Shown: positions 43,836 to 54,400 of the stretch, piece by piece
Layout: each line of letters begins with the position of its first letter
How positions within the stretch are numbered: the stretch's first letter is position 1
Source of the DNA: Cladocopium goreaui
Taxonomy: Eukaryota > Sar > Dinophyceae > Suessiales > Symbiodiniaceae
Direction of reading: 5' to 3'
Assembly: GCA_947184155.2 (NCBI GenBank)
Contig: CAMXCT020001425.1
Location: 18,501-82,500 of the forward strand
DNA: 64,000 bases
The notes under the pieces: model-generated
The model's database searches: none
Told to the model about the DNA's origin: nothing
The model's input: only the letters and a program-made list of their open reading frames with translations
Made by a program: the position numbers and the translations under genes

Positions 43836-44123
43836 CACCTCTTGTCTCACAGATCTTTTTCACCTAACTGGTACCCGTCACGTCACTGCTTTGGGGTTGT
43901 GTGGTTTTCTGTTTTTTGTGTGGGTTGTTTTTGTTTGTGTTTGTGTTTTGTGTTGTGTTGTTTTGCTTCTGGTTCTTTGTGTTTCGGTTTTTGTTCTTTG
44001 ATGACGTGACAAGGGAATAGGACTATGTATCGGTCCTCTACCAGTTTTGCGGCCACTACAGCTTCGGCCATTGCGTGAATTAATTAATTAACGGAAGCCA
44101 TACGGCGTTGGACGGAAAAAAAA
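43836..44123 (+). mobile_element. GHH element copy D, terminal fragment (0.29 kb)
   Basis: Begins CACCTCTTGTCTCACAGATC as at 60,811 in copy E and ends GGCGTTGGACGG and eight A. It has lost ~40 bases before the terminal motif. Near-identical to the end of copy E. No target duplication seen. Confidence 0.85.
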
Positions 44124-44129
44124 CATGGA

Positions 44130-45301
44130 CCCTTGTTTACCGCCTTGCCCAGAAGCCTTCAGATGCACGTCAAGAAGATCCATCAGAACCTTGGACACCC
44201 CGACAATAGGACCCTGCAATTAGCCTTGAAGAGACATGGTTGGTCTGATCAAGATGCCCGAGCTTGAAACGATTTCGTATGCCCGATATGTCTCGAGCAG
44301 CAGAAGCCGAAGATCGCTAGGCCAGCACAGCTTCGGACCCCGAAAGACTTCAATGATCATGTTTCCTTCAATGCGGCGGAATGGCAGGACACCCAAGGTC
44401 GAAAGCATCACTTCATCGACTCAGCGACCAATTTTCATGTGTCAATCCCATATCAGCAACAGACTTCAGAAGGGTTAATAAATGCCTTTAACACAGCATG
44501 GATAAGATGGGCAGGACCCCCTAAGTCAATAATGTTCGATAGCGCCACTGAAGCCAACAGCGAAAAGTTTGCCAAGTATCTTCAAGAACAATCTATTTCC
44601 AGCTACGTGATTCCAACGGAAGCTCATTGGCAGTTGGGAAGAGCCGAACGACATGGAGCCATTCTTAAGCATATGATCGATAAATTCCACGAAGACCATC
44701 TAATAGGTAGCCCTCATGACTTTGAACAGTGCCTGATCCAACTGTGCAATGCCAAGAACGCCCTGTCCCGACATGAAGGTTTTACGCCAGAGATGTGGGT
44801 GCTAGGCAAGATGAAACCGCTGCCAGGATGTAACACTAATCCATACCTCGACAGTGCCAGTTTTCTAGGATTAGACCTGACCTGACCGGATAGATTTTGA
44901 CGTAGGTGACATGATCATGTTTTGGCGAGCAGGCAAAGGTGTTGAAGAAGGAACCTGGCATGGGCCGGCCAAAATATTAATGATCGAAGGTCGAAATCTA
45001 GTCTGGGTCAGTCACCTGACTCGCCTTTACCGCTGTGCACCAGAACACCTAAGAAAATTGTCTGCAGATGAAGCTCAAGGGGTCTCAAGAAAAGATCTCC
45101 AAACGTTCCGATTGCCAGACAGGAGCGGCACAGGGGTTTTCCAATTCCGTGAATTATCTCAACAAGAGCCACCCCCAAGAACCAGTATCACTGCCAGAAA
45201 TTCTGTCATCGAATCCGATACCATAGTGGGTCAAGCAATTTCCCATGACAATAATACACCTAATGTAAGCACACATACTCCTCCTTTGTCTATAGCCCAA
45301 C
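44130..45301 (+). pseudogene. Copia-2 integrase
   Basis: HHCC zinc region (KKIHQNLGHPDNRTLQLALK, then FVCPICLEQQKPK), catalytic aspartates in HHFIDSATNFHVSI and SIMFDSATEANSEK, and the glutamate in WQLGRAERHGAILK. A C-terminal region with GTWHGPAKILMIEGRNLVWV and HLRKLSADEAQ follows. A TGA at 44,259 and another stop near 44,883 disable it. GHH copy E is inserted at 45,301/45,302. Confidence 0.88.
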
Positions 45302-45532
45302 AAAAAAAAAAGGTTTCTCTCTGTACTCCAGCTCATCAGCCAATACAGGCGTCGTGCAGCAGCGTGCAAAACATCTTGCCCTGAGAGGATGGACTAGCGG
45401 GAGGACAATTATTATGACGCACTTCAGCCTCAGCCTGTTGGACAGTTCCGCTACACGAGGTGTCTTAGGAACGTGCAATCAAGCATCTTTGTTCAATAGC
45501 ACCCGTGCAACTGCCATACGACCCTTTCTTTT

Positions 45533-45549
45533 CCCAAGGGTACCTTGGG
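45533..45549 (+). promoter_or_regulatory. Repeated hairpin, copy 1
   Basis: CCCAAGGGTACCTTGGG followed by TAATGG. The same motif, with GCA in the loop, is at 46,624-46,640 and 48,560-48,576. The 7-base-pair stem is perfect in all three. Confidence 0.65.
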
Positions 45550-45986
45550 TAATGGAAAAGGTTACAGTGACCCGCAGCGAGTTGCTTAGACTCCTTCGGA
45601 CTAATATAAAGTACAAAAAGCACAGTAGTAATCACTTGCTGTCTTTGAATTCTCGTTTTCTGTCTGTCCGTAGAAAAGCCCTGTAACACGCCATATTCTC
45701 CGACCCTCCGAGGTACCTGCGCATTGTAATCCATAATCACAAGCTTCTAGGTTAGTTTCTAGTTTTTAGAGTTTTATTTGGTTCGAGCCTTTCTATCCGG
45801 TGCTGTACCAACTGGTTAGGTGCAGTAGTTCTAGCTGTGTAACACTGCCCTTCAGCGTTATGTTCCACTCAAATTGTTAAGTTTGGTGAATGGAGCACCT
45901 CACAGTAAAAACTAATGGATGACACTTCCCTGTCCACGCTCAGATGCCAGCAAATGCGGGGTAGTTATTGCTGACTCATAAATCCC

Positions 45987-46007
45987 AGGGAAGGATATAT
46001 CTTCCCT
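45987..46007 (+). promoter_or_regulatory. Hairpin with 7-base loop
   Basis: AGGGAAG - GATATAT - CTTCCCT, a perfect 7-base-pair stem. Loop size matches the ORFc/ORFd intergenic hairpin. Confidence 0.5.
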
Positions 46008-46623
46008 GCTTTAACCATAATGGTAACCATCAGCACACTACCCAAGCGCTCAACCTCTAATCTCCCACTTTTGTAGCCAACCCTACTGGTGGATGTTCCA
46101 TACAATTGGCTCAATACCTAAAGGTTGCTCCCAGGAATAACTGTTGTCCATTTGGCATACGTCCAGTTTACCGCATTGAAGAGGGCCCTTTATCACGATA
46201 TACATGACACACCCTTGCTCCTGATAGTTATTGCCGTGTTGGAAACATCGCCATGCGGAGCAACGCCTATAATTAGAGTTGTCTCTCGCTATCACCTTAC
46301 CAGCCAGCGCACTATCTCAGCTTTTTTGTAGAACTACCATCAATGTGGATATAAGCAATTCTGCAGAATCGCCCAATGAATGAGGGTTGCTCCCGGGCGA
46401 TGGACATCACTTCCCACACGACACCGCAGAAGATCAATGGCCATGCACCACTGACGCAGGACCGAGAAGTACCACGGTGTTGCCTCCCTCGTACAGGGTG
46501 ATAGAGCCGGTAGGACAGTCAGTACCGCCCAGTTCAAGTAGCTAGTGCTCTCGCCGCTCATTGCACATCATTCTCAGAGTTTGATAGAGCCCAAAGGGCT
46601 AGCAGTGTTGGACAGCTGCTGTT

Positions 46624-46640
46624 CCCAAGGGCACCTTGGG
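46624..46640 (+). promoter_or_regulatory. Repeated hairpin, copy 2
   Basis: CCCAAGGGCACCTTGGG then TAATGG, preceded by TGTT as in copy 3. Confidence 0.65.
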
Positions 46641-47985
46641 TAATGGCGAGATATCACTACTACTCTAATATGCGGTACACTGCTCTGTACCGGTGCCATC
46701 AGAGTGTTCTGTACTTAATTCGCGCCGAAACAGCCTTTGCCTTGCCCCATATGCCAGATGGCGGAATGCAGCTAGAAGTATCTTTGGCCAGCAAGTCCTG
46801 GCGCTTGTGTCCTGGACGAAGTTTAACCTGAGCATCAGGCATTGATTTACGATAGCTTGCATCCAGGCGCGCCAAGTAAGCAGCTCAAAAATTGCTTTTT
46901 ACCGCATGGTCTCAATGTTCTTACCAAGTCTCGGGCATACCCAGTTGGATTTTTCTTGATTGCGGGCCCTTTGCCAATACTGAGCTATCAAATAATTACT
47001 CAAGAATATTTCAGAAGTTGATCAACTCTTCAGACATGCTGAAAACAGCTGCTGCAATGACTGGTGCTTCCTGATTACTGGTGACATAGCTCCGGCCAGC
47101 ATCTTGCCATTAATTTATCATTGCTTGTGTCCTTTTCTTTGGTTGCAAAGCTCAACAAATTGATTGCAGAATAGTTTATCTCCTTGTAACCTTGAGGGAC
47201 TATGCAGGACCCCAGTTACTGGACAATGATAAGGACTAAAACTCTGCGTGAAATGGAAAGTTCACTCCCTTAGAGCAGCCCATTGTGCGTTAAGTAGGCA
47301 GCACGCTCAGAGGATTGCTTGTTTCGGCCAAGGCCCATGGACTAAGGGAACAGTCTACTGGTTACGTGAGGGGCACCTTCATGGAAGTACGTCCCAAAAT
47401 CCAAAACACAGAGAAGCACTAACTCCATGGGCTTCCACAATCAGGGACTTGTAGCCATTGGCTTCTGTCTACAGTTAAATGTTTCCAATGCCAGCCATTA
47501 TCCCCCTTGCCTCAATATATCCAACTTGACCAGTGGATGTAGCTGAATAGGACCGCCCATTATGCTTAGCAACCGTCCGCCATTTTAAAGTACTCATACC
47601 CTATCAGTGTACCCTTATCCCTGGTTCTGAGCCAAAGGGGTGTCTATCTAGTCTTTGACTGCCCTTAAGTAACTCTCTGGGTGATGGCACGACACCAAAT
47701 ACCACCACAATATAGGAACGGCTTAAACATTTTACCCACTACTGCCTCAGCCCAATTTAGGTCCCCCAAGTATGCAGGACGCTGGGAACAGCCGAATAAC
47801 CACTAGGGCCCCAAAGAATACTATTGGCAGGTTGCAGTAGGAGGTGCTCCAAGTGCATATTACTTGTGTATTTTTGTCATTGCGTCCGTGAATTTTGGCT
47901 AGAGCTTACCCGCCTCTGTCTCCTGTCCACTACCCTGTTTGCTGCAGGACGTCCATAGTGTTGTACAGCATTTCGGACCTTATCC

Positions 47986-48255
47986 ATGCACAGGGCAGCA
48001 CGTAGCGCAACTGCTGACCATGTTCGTGCCTTACTCCAGCAGCTCCTTTTTGTCCATCGTGTTAAACTTTTGGCCATGCGATTGCAGTACCAGTTGGAGG
48101 AAACCATGGATGACCTGGACGACATAGGGTTTGACGAGCAAGTACTAAGCGGAGTATTACGAACCGCCCACCTTGAGATCAGTGGATTTATCGGCCGTTG
48201 TGACCGAACGATGCTCACGACGGAACAGCGCATCCTGCGTATACTACTGCGATGA
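47986..48255 (+). CDS. GHH ORFa, small helical protein
   Basis: 89 residues: MHRAARSATADHVRALLQQL through TMDDLDDIGFDEQVLSGVLR. Predominantly helical and similar in style, not clearly in sequence, to ORFd. No other copy in the window covers this part, so coding potential rests on composition only. Confidence 0.4.
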   Translation: MHRAARSATADHVRALLQQLLFVHRVKLLAMRLQYQLEETMDDLDDIGFDEQVLSGVLRTAHLEISGFIGRCDRTMLTTEQRILRILLR

Positions 48256-49207
48256 ACTGCTGAGCAGCAATGTACAGATAGAAGTTTTTAACTTGGCTGT
48301 GCTGAGTGCCCACCTGCCGCCAAGAAACAGTCAAGCAGTCAGCAATCCATACTCCCTCGAAACCGCCATAGACCCCTCCAACAAGTGAGTCGTCACATGT
48401 AGGTATACCCCCATTCTTAAGGGATAGAGCTGATTGGAACTGCTTCATGCACTCACAACCAACTAAGTAAGTAGTCCCTCATGCCCTCACCCCCCACTGT
48501 GCCCCCCACATCCTGCATAGTAGGAACACGACACATGTGTCTACCATCCCCCTACTGTTCCCAAGGGCACCTTGGGTAATGGTGGGGGTTCAGCTCTGTT
48601 TTCACTCTACATGTTAATCATCTCACATGGTTCGCACGCTCGTGAGTATCACCCTGGTTCAAACATCCTGACGGTCATATGTCCTCTCAACAATGCGTCC
48701 TCTTTGCTAACAATGCTCCTCAGGGCTTACCGTCTCTAGCATATCTTGCACCGATAGCCACCCACCTGTGTCATGCTTTGCTGCCCATGCCACGTGCTCC
48801 GCTCCTTGCTACTCCCCTCTGTGTCTTATGCCTTTGCAACTGAACAACAATGCACCCCACTCCAACCCAGACACCGGCAACATGTTTCATACACTTCCCA
48901 CCACAGCAATGGTTGTCTTTTTGTTTAACTTATGCTTGAACCGAACATGACTTACTGTCTCCGTCAGTAGCCATTGGCTCAAACTGCGAGGACACCGCAC
49001 CTGCATAAGCCAGAGTTGCCTGGGTCCTCCTCGTCTCCAGTTTTATTTCATTTGCTCGCCCGTTCATACCTTCAAGCCAACACGGGGTTCTCGTTGTTTG
49101 GCCGCTGCCCGCAATAGTGAGTGGTTCCTGTCGTTTGGTCCAACCATACGCCACGCAATAGCCTCCACTCCGGAGAGTGCTGCCACTGCAGGGTACCTGT
49201 TGCTGGT
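48256..49207 (+). other. GHH intergenic region a-b
   Basis: No ORF of substance. Contains hairpin copy 3 and C-rich stretches (48,480-48,550). Confidence 0.45.
48560..48576 (+). promoter_or_regulatory. Repeated hairpin, copy 3
   Basis: CCCAAGGGCACCTTGGG then TAATGG, between ORFa and ORFb; identical over 25 bases to copy 2. Confidence 0.65.
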
Positions 49208-50779
49208 ATGCCGAAGCCAAATCCCTTTCCGTCTGGCGCAATCAGTGTTTCCGATCAACACTTACTGGACATATCGGCTGGAATGGATTGGGACATGGAA
49301 GATGCCAACAACGTTCGATTCCTCGCAGTGAGGGGCACAATATGGGTAGGAGATTGTCAAACAACATATAATTTTACGCTGGTGGAATATCAATTGTATA
49401 TCGACGAGGTACCATGGCTCATTTTTTCTACTCTTGCTGATGCCCTTGAGAAAGAGTTTGAACCCAACTTTTGGGGTACCGTCAACTACGGTCGGAAAGA
49501 GCGGTGGGGTTTCCTGGAACCACCCTGGGATGGAAAAGCTTACGGTGTTGCACCACCGTACACCAAAATTCGATTATCCATCTTTAATGATGTCGCTCAT
49601 ACCATGCGTGTCGTGCAACCATTTGTGTGGAACCATACCCACCTGAAAGTTCACCCGAACGGGGCAATGATCTTCCATGAAGAAAAAAGATTAGCTTTCC
49701 TGCTGCCTTTGATCGTGGAAGCCCACGAACTGCTACCGCCTAAGCCACTGTTCTGGGTTAATGATGACAATACCATCCCATTGTGGAGAACCACCCTGTG
49801 GTTGCATGACGAAACTATACAGTGGTTAGCTGAGACAGGAGAGTCGTACCCGCATGAATTGAGAGATGAAATTCAGCCACGCATTGCTCAGCTCAAACCT
49901 TCTCAGCATGCGAAGCGTACACAACCTCCGCCCCCACCGCTACCAACCAGGTGGACGGAACGAACTGCAGCGAAACAGCCAGTGCAAACACTGCAAGCAG
50001 CCACACCACCGGATGCTAAGGGTACTCAGAGCACGCCACAACAAGTAGCTGACCGTGAACGGCAATATATGGAATTGCAGTCTATTATTGCTCAAGCAAA
50101 CCAACGGACGTTAGCAGACAGCCGACCTGCGAATGTCAAGCAAACCCAAAAACCAGCCAATTTGCTGACCGCAAGTCAACAAAACACAGACAACGCGGCA
50201 ACCGCCGCACCGACCAATCCCAGTACGGGCGTGGGGGCAGAAGCCTCGGCTCCATCACAAAGCAGTCCGCCAGCTAAAATCAGTGCACAATCGTTATTTA
50301 ACCAAAGACCAGGCCCACCATCGATCCTACCCCCGAACAAGCCGCAAACGGATACCCCGGGTACCGGCGTGTTATCCTCCGACCTCCACTCCGCAACTCA
50401 CAGCAAAGATGACGAGCAGCAGCAGCCTCCAGAGCAGCCCGCAGGTCACGACGACGCACCAACAGAAGAATCGTCGCCTGCAGATACACCCAATGCATCG
50501 CCAGAGACTCAGGCAACTGACACCGCTGGTGCTAGCAGCCCTGAGCCTGCCAGCGATTCCATGCAGGATGTTGACCTCACCGCAGCGGACATCCCGACTT
50601 TACAGAACATGGAGAAGGCAGCCTGTGAAAGAGTGGTCTTCCATCAAACGCGGCTCATCAGTGCTCGCGAGCATCTGACGCGTATCAGGAAGCGTCTTAA
50701 AAGAATGCAAGATGATCAATCATCAGGCACTCCGCAAGCCTCGCCTGCCACAGATATGGAAATGGAAATTATTGACTGA
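49208..50779 (+). CDS. GHH ORFb, unknown 523-residue protein
   Basis: ATG at 49,208 (MPKPNPFPSGAISVSDQHLL) is preferred over the upstream open extension. Residues ~1-235 look globular with aromatic-rich strands (TLVEYQLYIDEVPWLIFSTL, LFWVNDDNTIPLWRTTLWLH). Residues ~240-460 are low-complexity Pro/Ala/Thr/Gln-rich. The last ~60 residues form a charged helix (LTRIRKRLKRMQDD), likely a coiled coil, and an acidic end. The layout (folded head, disordered linker, coiled coil) resembles structural or nucleic-acid-binding proteins, but I recognise no family. Confidence 0.65.
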   Translation: MPKPNPFPSGAISVSDQHLLDISAGMDWDMEDANNVRFLAVRGTIWVGDCQTTYNFTLVEYQLYIDEVPWLIFSTLADALEKEFEPNFWGTVNYGRKERWGFLEPPWDGKAYGVAPPYTKIRLSIFNDVAHTMRVVQPFVWNHTHLKVHPNGAMIFHEEKRLAFLLPLIVEAHELLPPKPLFWVNDDNTIPLWRTTLWLHDETIQWLAETGESYPHELRDEIQPRIAQLKPSQHAKRTQPPPPPLPTRWTERTAAKQPVQTLQAATPPDAKGTQSTPQQVADRERQYMELQSIIAQANQRTLADSRPANVKQTQKPANLLTASQQNTDNAATAAPTNPSTGVGAEASAPSQSSPPAKISAQSLFNQRPGPPSILPPNKPQTDTPGTGVLSSDLHSATHSKDDEQQQPPEQPAGHDDAPTEESSPADTPNASPETQATDTAGASSPEPASDSMQDVDLTAADIPTLQNMEKAACERVVFHQTRLISAREHLTRIRKRLKRMQDDQSSGTPQASPATDMEMEIID

Positions 50780-51416
50780 TCCAACCTACAGCCAGCTAGC
50801 ACAGCGTGCACCTGCCTGTGTGAAACTACCTGATCAGTGCCATTCCTAATGCCGCCTACCCCACAGATGCGCCAAGAGAAAAGCAGCTGCGTGCCAGGGT
50901 GATACCCCCTAAACCTACCTTATGGGAGAGTACCCACTCAAGCATGACCCCCACAAATCAGAGTAAGGGGATTTATGGGGACTCTTTTCTACCAAGCTGT
51001 TTTGGGTAGGCGTGTGCCCTGGGTCCTGTCACCGTCAGTCATCTCTACTCCTGTCAAACTCACATCTACTTTGGGTAAAGAAGGTTACATGAATTGTCAT
51101 TGTAAATTGTTTGCACTGCAGCTTTTGTGGCCCCACTAGTTTTGATAGCTTTTGTTCAGCCTTCCGACATCAATTCGCATACCAAGGTGATAGTCAAACC
51201 TTGTTTGTTTTGTTTCCTCATTTGTTTCACTTCCAACGACTGGCCCCGCAACGGGGAACCCCGACCCCGGGTGCCGGGTGTTCGGGTTTTCCCTAGTTTT
51301 GCCAATCCAGTTGACACATTTTGCACTCCCTGCCCTGAGAGTATCCACTATTTCCGGCTTGTCACTTGACACCTGACACCCGGGTACCGGTTGTTCAGGG
51401 TCAAGCTTGCGCCAGC
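50780..51416 (+). other. GHH intergenic region b-c
   Basis: Leader of ORFc with small palindromes (CCCCGCAACGGGG near 51,244; TGGGAGAGTACCCA near 50,924). No ORF supported. The frame of ORFc is open from 51,366 but without ATG until 51,417. Confidence 0.45.
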
Positions 51417-54400
51417 ATGTTACAGCAGCTTATGACACCGAACAGGTTCATTTCACTGGCGTCGCCTGACCCTGACGACTCAGATACAGATATCGAACCA
51501 ACAGAACCAACCGTCCCAGACAAAACAGTCGAGGATGTGTCAGTGGACAGCGAAACAGAATACTTTGACGCCCTCGAGACAGATGATGACGTTCCATATT
51601 TCCAACAAGGGACTGAGCCTCCCCCAAAGGAGAAGTGGGAAATTGCCGCACCTATCGATTTCTTCGATGTAAATGGGGTCTCACAAATAAGCCACCAGCT
51701 CGATGAACTTTTCCTCTCGGAAAAAGAAGTTGCAACCCCACTCGGCATGGACGATATCAAACAAAGGTGGAAATGGGCCGATGTCGGCTCTTGTCGAATG
51801 CCCCGGTCACCCCTGACATATCCAGCAATCATGGTGGACGAAGGGAATGGAATCCGACGACCAGCAGCCAGCCAGGTCCATCATAGGAAACTCTTCCAGT
51901 GGATAATGGATAATCTCTCCTGGTTGCCACAGTATGCCACCGTGTATGTGTATGTGGACAACCGCAAACTGGCAGGCACTGATCCCCCAGCCTACTGGCC
52001 GCATTTCGCTCCCTGGATCAAAGGCAGATGTACAGTCACAACCCCCTACAGGGAAAAAACGACCGCCATCCATTTTCCCATCAATGCTGACACAGGTTTG
52101 CATCAGGTCCACTATACCTGGGCTGGTGCTGCAGCCTTGGAGGCGCTGTGTCTAATGTTTCCCACTGTAAATTTTGCACTAATCGACTCCGACTGCGTGC
52201 CGACCTCACTGTATGAGATAGCCGAACTAGTCAACCTTATGACGGACAAGGCAAGCAGAGCCGAAGCAATGCAACACAACACAATGGCCAGCTCTAACCA
52301 GTGCCCACCGGCAGTGCTCCTTTGCACGGAAGCCAAAGCTGAACTCAATGCCGGCTTGATCATTGTGACAGGGCATACCCCGACCGATAAAGTTGATGTC
52401 AATATGGACCAAGCCACCCAGGAAGCATCCATGCCCCTGACTGCTGCCCAAGGCTCCGCTCCTAGTGATGCACCCGCCCCGAAAGCACGAAGAATCGCCC
52501 ACCCCGCCAACCGCAGATCAGCAGATGATTGGGTCACCGCACTCGAAGATAGCCGAGCCAGTTTCCTAGCCACAACCACTGTGCCAGAAGACCCCGCTGA
52601 GGCGATGAGAGGCGGACTACTCCTCACCCCTCTACTAGGATGTAAAGCCAGAACTCCGCTTGACTGGACACATGCATGGGCAATGCTAGGCGAATGGGCT
52701 GGAGCTATTGCATTCCCCATCCCGGAGCAAGGAGAATGGCCGCGTCATGGAGATGGCCGATACCTAAGACCGGACTTTGTTGAGCGAACCCCGCCCTTCC
52801 TTACCTGGGCGCGCCCTATATTCGAGCAAGGTGCACTCTCCCCAATGTCTGTTTTCCCCGCCGACTTTCCCATCCTCTGTCTCCCAGGAGACAAGTTGTT
52901 CCAGAGCAAAGAGCTAGCCATAGGGTGCCTGCCACCGATCGTACATGCCTTCCATGGGAGTAAAGTAGGCCTGGGACACCAACTTCAACAGTGGCAAAAC
53001 AAAGGGTTGCAACCGCTTGCTGTGTCGCTCATAGGAGTCGAGGAGGCACCCCCGCTATGGACACACCCCACAGGCTGCGATTTCGTTAGAGGGAGTAAAA
53101 TAGTCGCCAAGCCTCATGTCCCGCAAAACCGCAGTCTTACCAAGACGCAGGTGTTGCTGCTCCAGAGCCTTTGGACGCCAGTGGAAGCCCCCAATAGCAA
53201 CAATGACCACACTCCCTGGCCCAAGGCTTGCGAGCCTGCCCATGTCTTCTGTGGCCAGCACGCGAGCCTACAGCTCCCTACTGCCCAAATCCTCCCTCTC
53301 CTGGAAGCACTGCAACGACGACTGGGTATTGACCCTAGCAACGCAGAACTAGCCACCAATGAAGTCCTTGCTAGCCATGCAGATCCTAAATACACTGATT
53401 GGAAAATCACTGTCATGGATAATACCTCCTGGCAACTCAATGACGCTGACCCAGGGTCCCTGGACGTTCAGTGCACTGGGTTGGGTGGAGGAGAACTCGA
53501 TGACGATTGGGACATACTGCTCGCTTGCAAAAAGGAAGCGCATGTGTATGGGCCATCCCTTAGTAAACAAGACGATTGGAATGCAAGAGCTGGCACAATT
53601 GCAGGCACTGCCCACACGCAAGAATATTTGCTGCTACACATTGCCATGTTTCCCATAGGTGCACACACCTGGTGCCGTGTCTTAGGAATGCCCAGTGCAA
53701 ACCAATTGCAGGCACAGATCATCAGTCGAGCCATGAAACTGTTGCGTTTCTGTCCTATCACCCCAGCACATAGGAAACCGCCGTGGCCAGGGTACATGCA
53801 TGGCCTGCGGCTTTTCACTAAGCTATTAGTGGCCCATCCGCTGGTCGGAGTATGCCTGCCCCCTGAAATCCGCCCGGTAGATCTTCTGAGATTAACAGGA
53901 TACATGGTAGGCGCTCTCTTCATTCGAGGACACAGTGCTGGCTCGTACGCAGGGATGGTATGGGAAACCATCCTCTCGGAATTCCCAGACATTGAAGGCA
54001 AAGCCGTACTAGCAGCCATTGCTCTGCCACCATCGCTGCTTACGACACACAGCATGTCTCAGCATCGACAGATCCACCTCATTCACCATACAGATGACAA
54101 GCTTTGCGTATGGAACCCGTCAAACTATGACATTAAACTGCTCAGGCAACGGGGCTTTGCAATCACGCATGTCACAGGATGGAGAGCATACCTAGGCACT
54201 GCACAACACAACTACTCGCACTGGACACGAGTTGCTCTCGCAGAGGGACGACCTGATATGGCGCAGCTGGAAGGCATCCCAGGCGTGCTCCCATTCGAAG
54301 TGTACTCACAGGCCCCCCTCCGCCTGATCTCATGGTGTAGCTTCGAGCTCCCAAAAACTGCCAAAAAACTCCTGCGCGAATTAGCTGAAATGTGCGAGCT

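Larger units (their letters stand above)
45302..47985 (+). other. GHH 5' leader, no long ORF
   Basis: 2.7 kb with only short frames. It carries hairpins at 45,533-45,549, 45,987-46,007 and 46,624-46,640. It may be an untranslated leader or hold decayed short ORFs. Confidence 0.5.

Noticed and set aside
51930-51965. VYVYVDNRK in ORFc as a reverse-transcriptase YVDD box
   Set aside because: Only one acidic residue at the site, no motif A or fingers motifs nearby, and it lies in the glycosyltransferase-like region.
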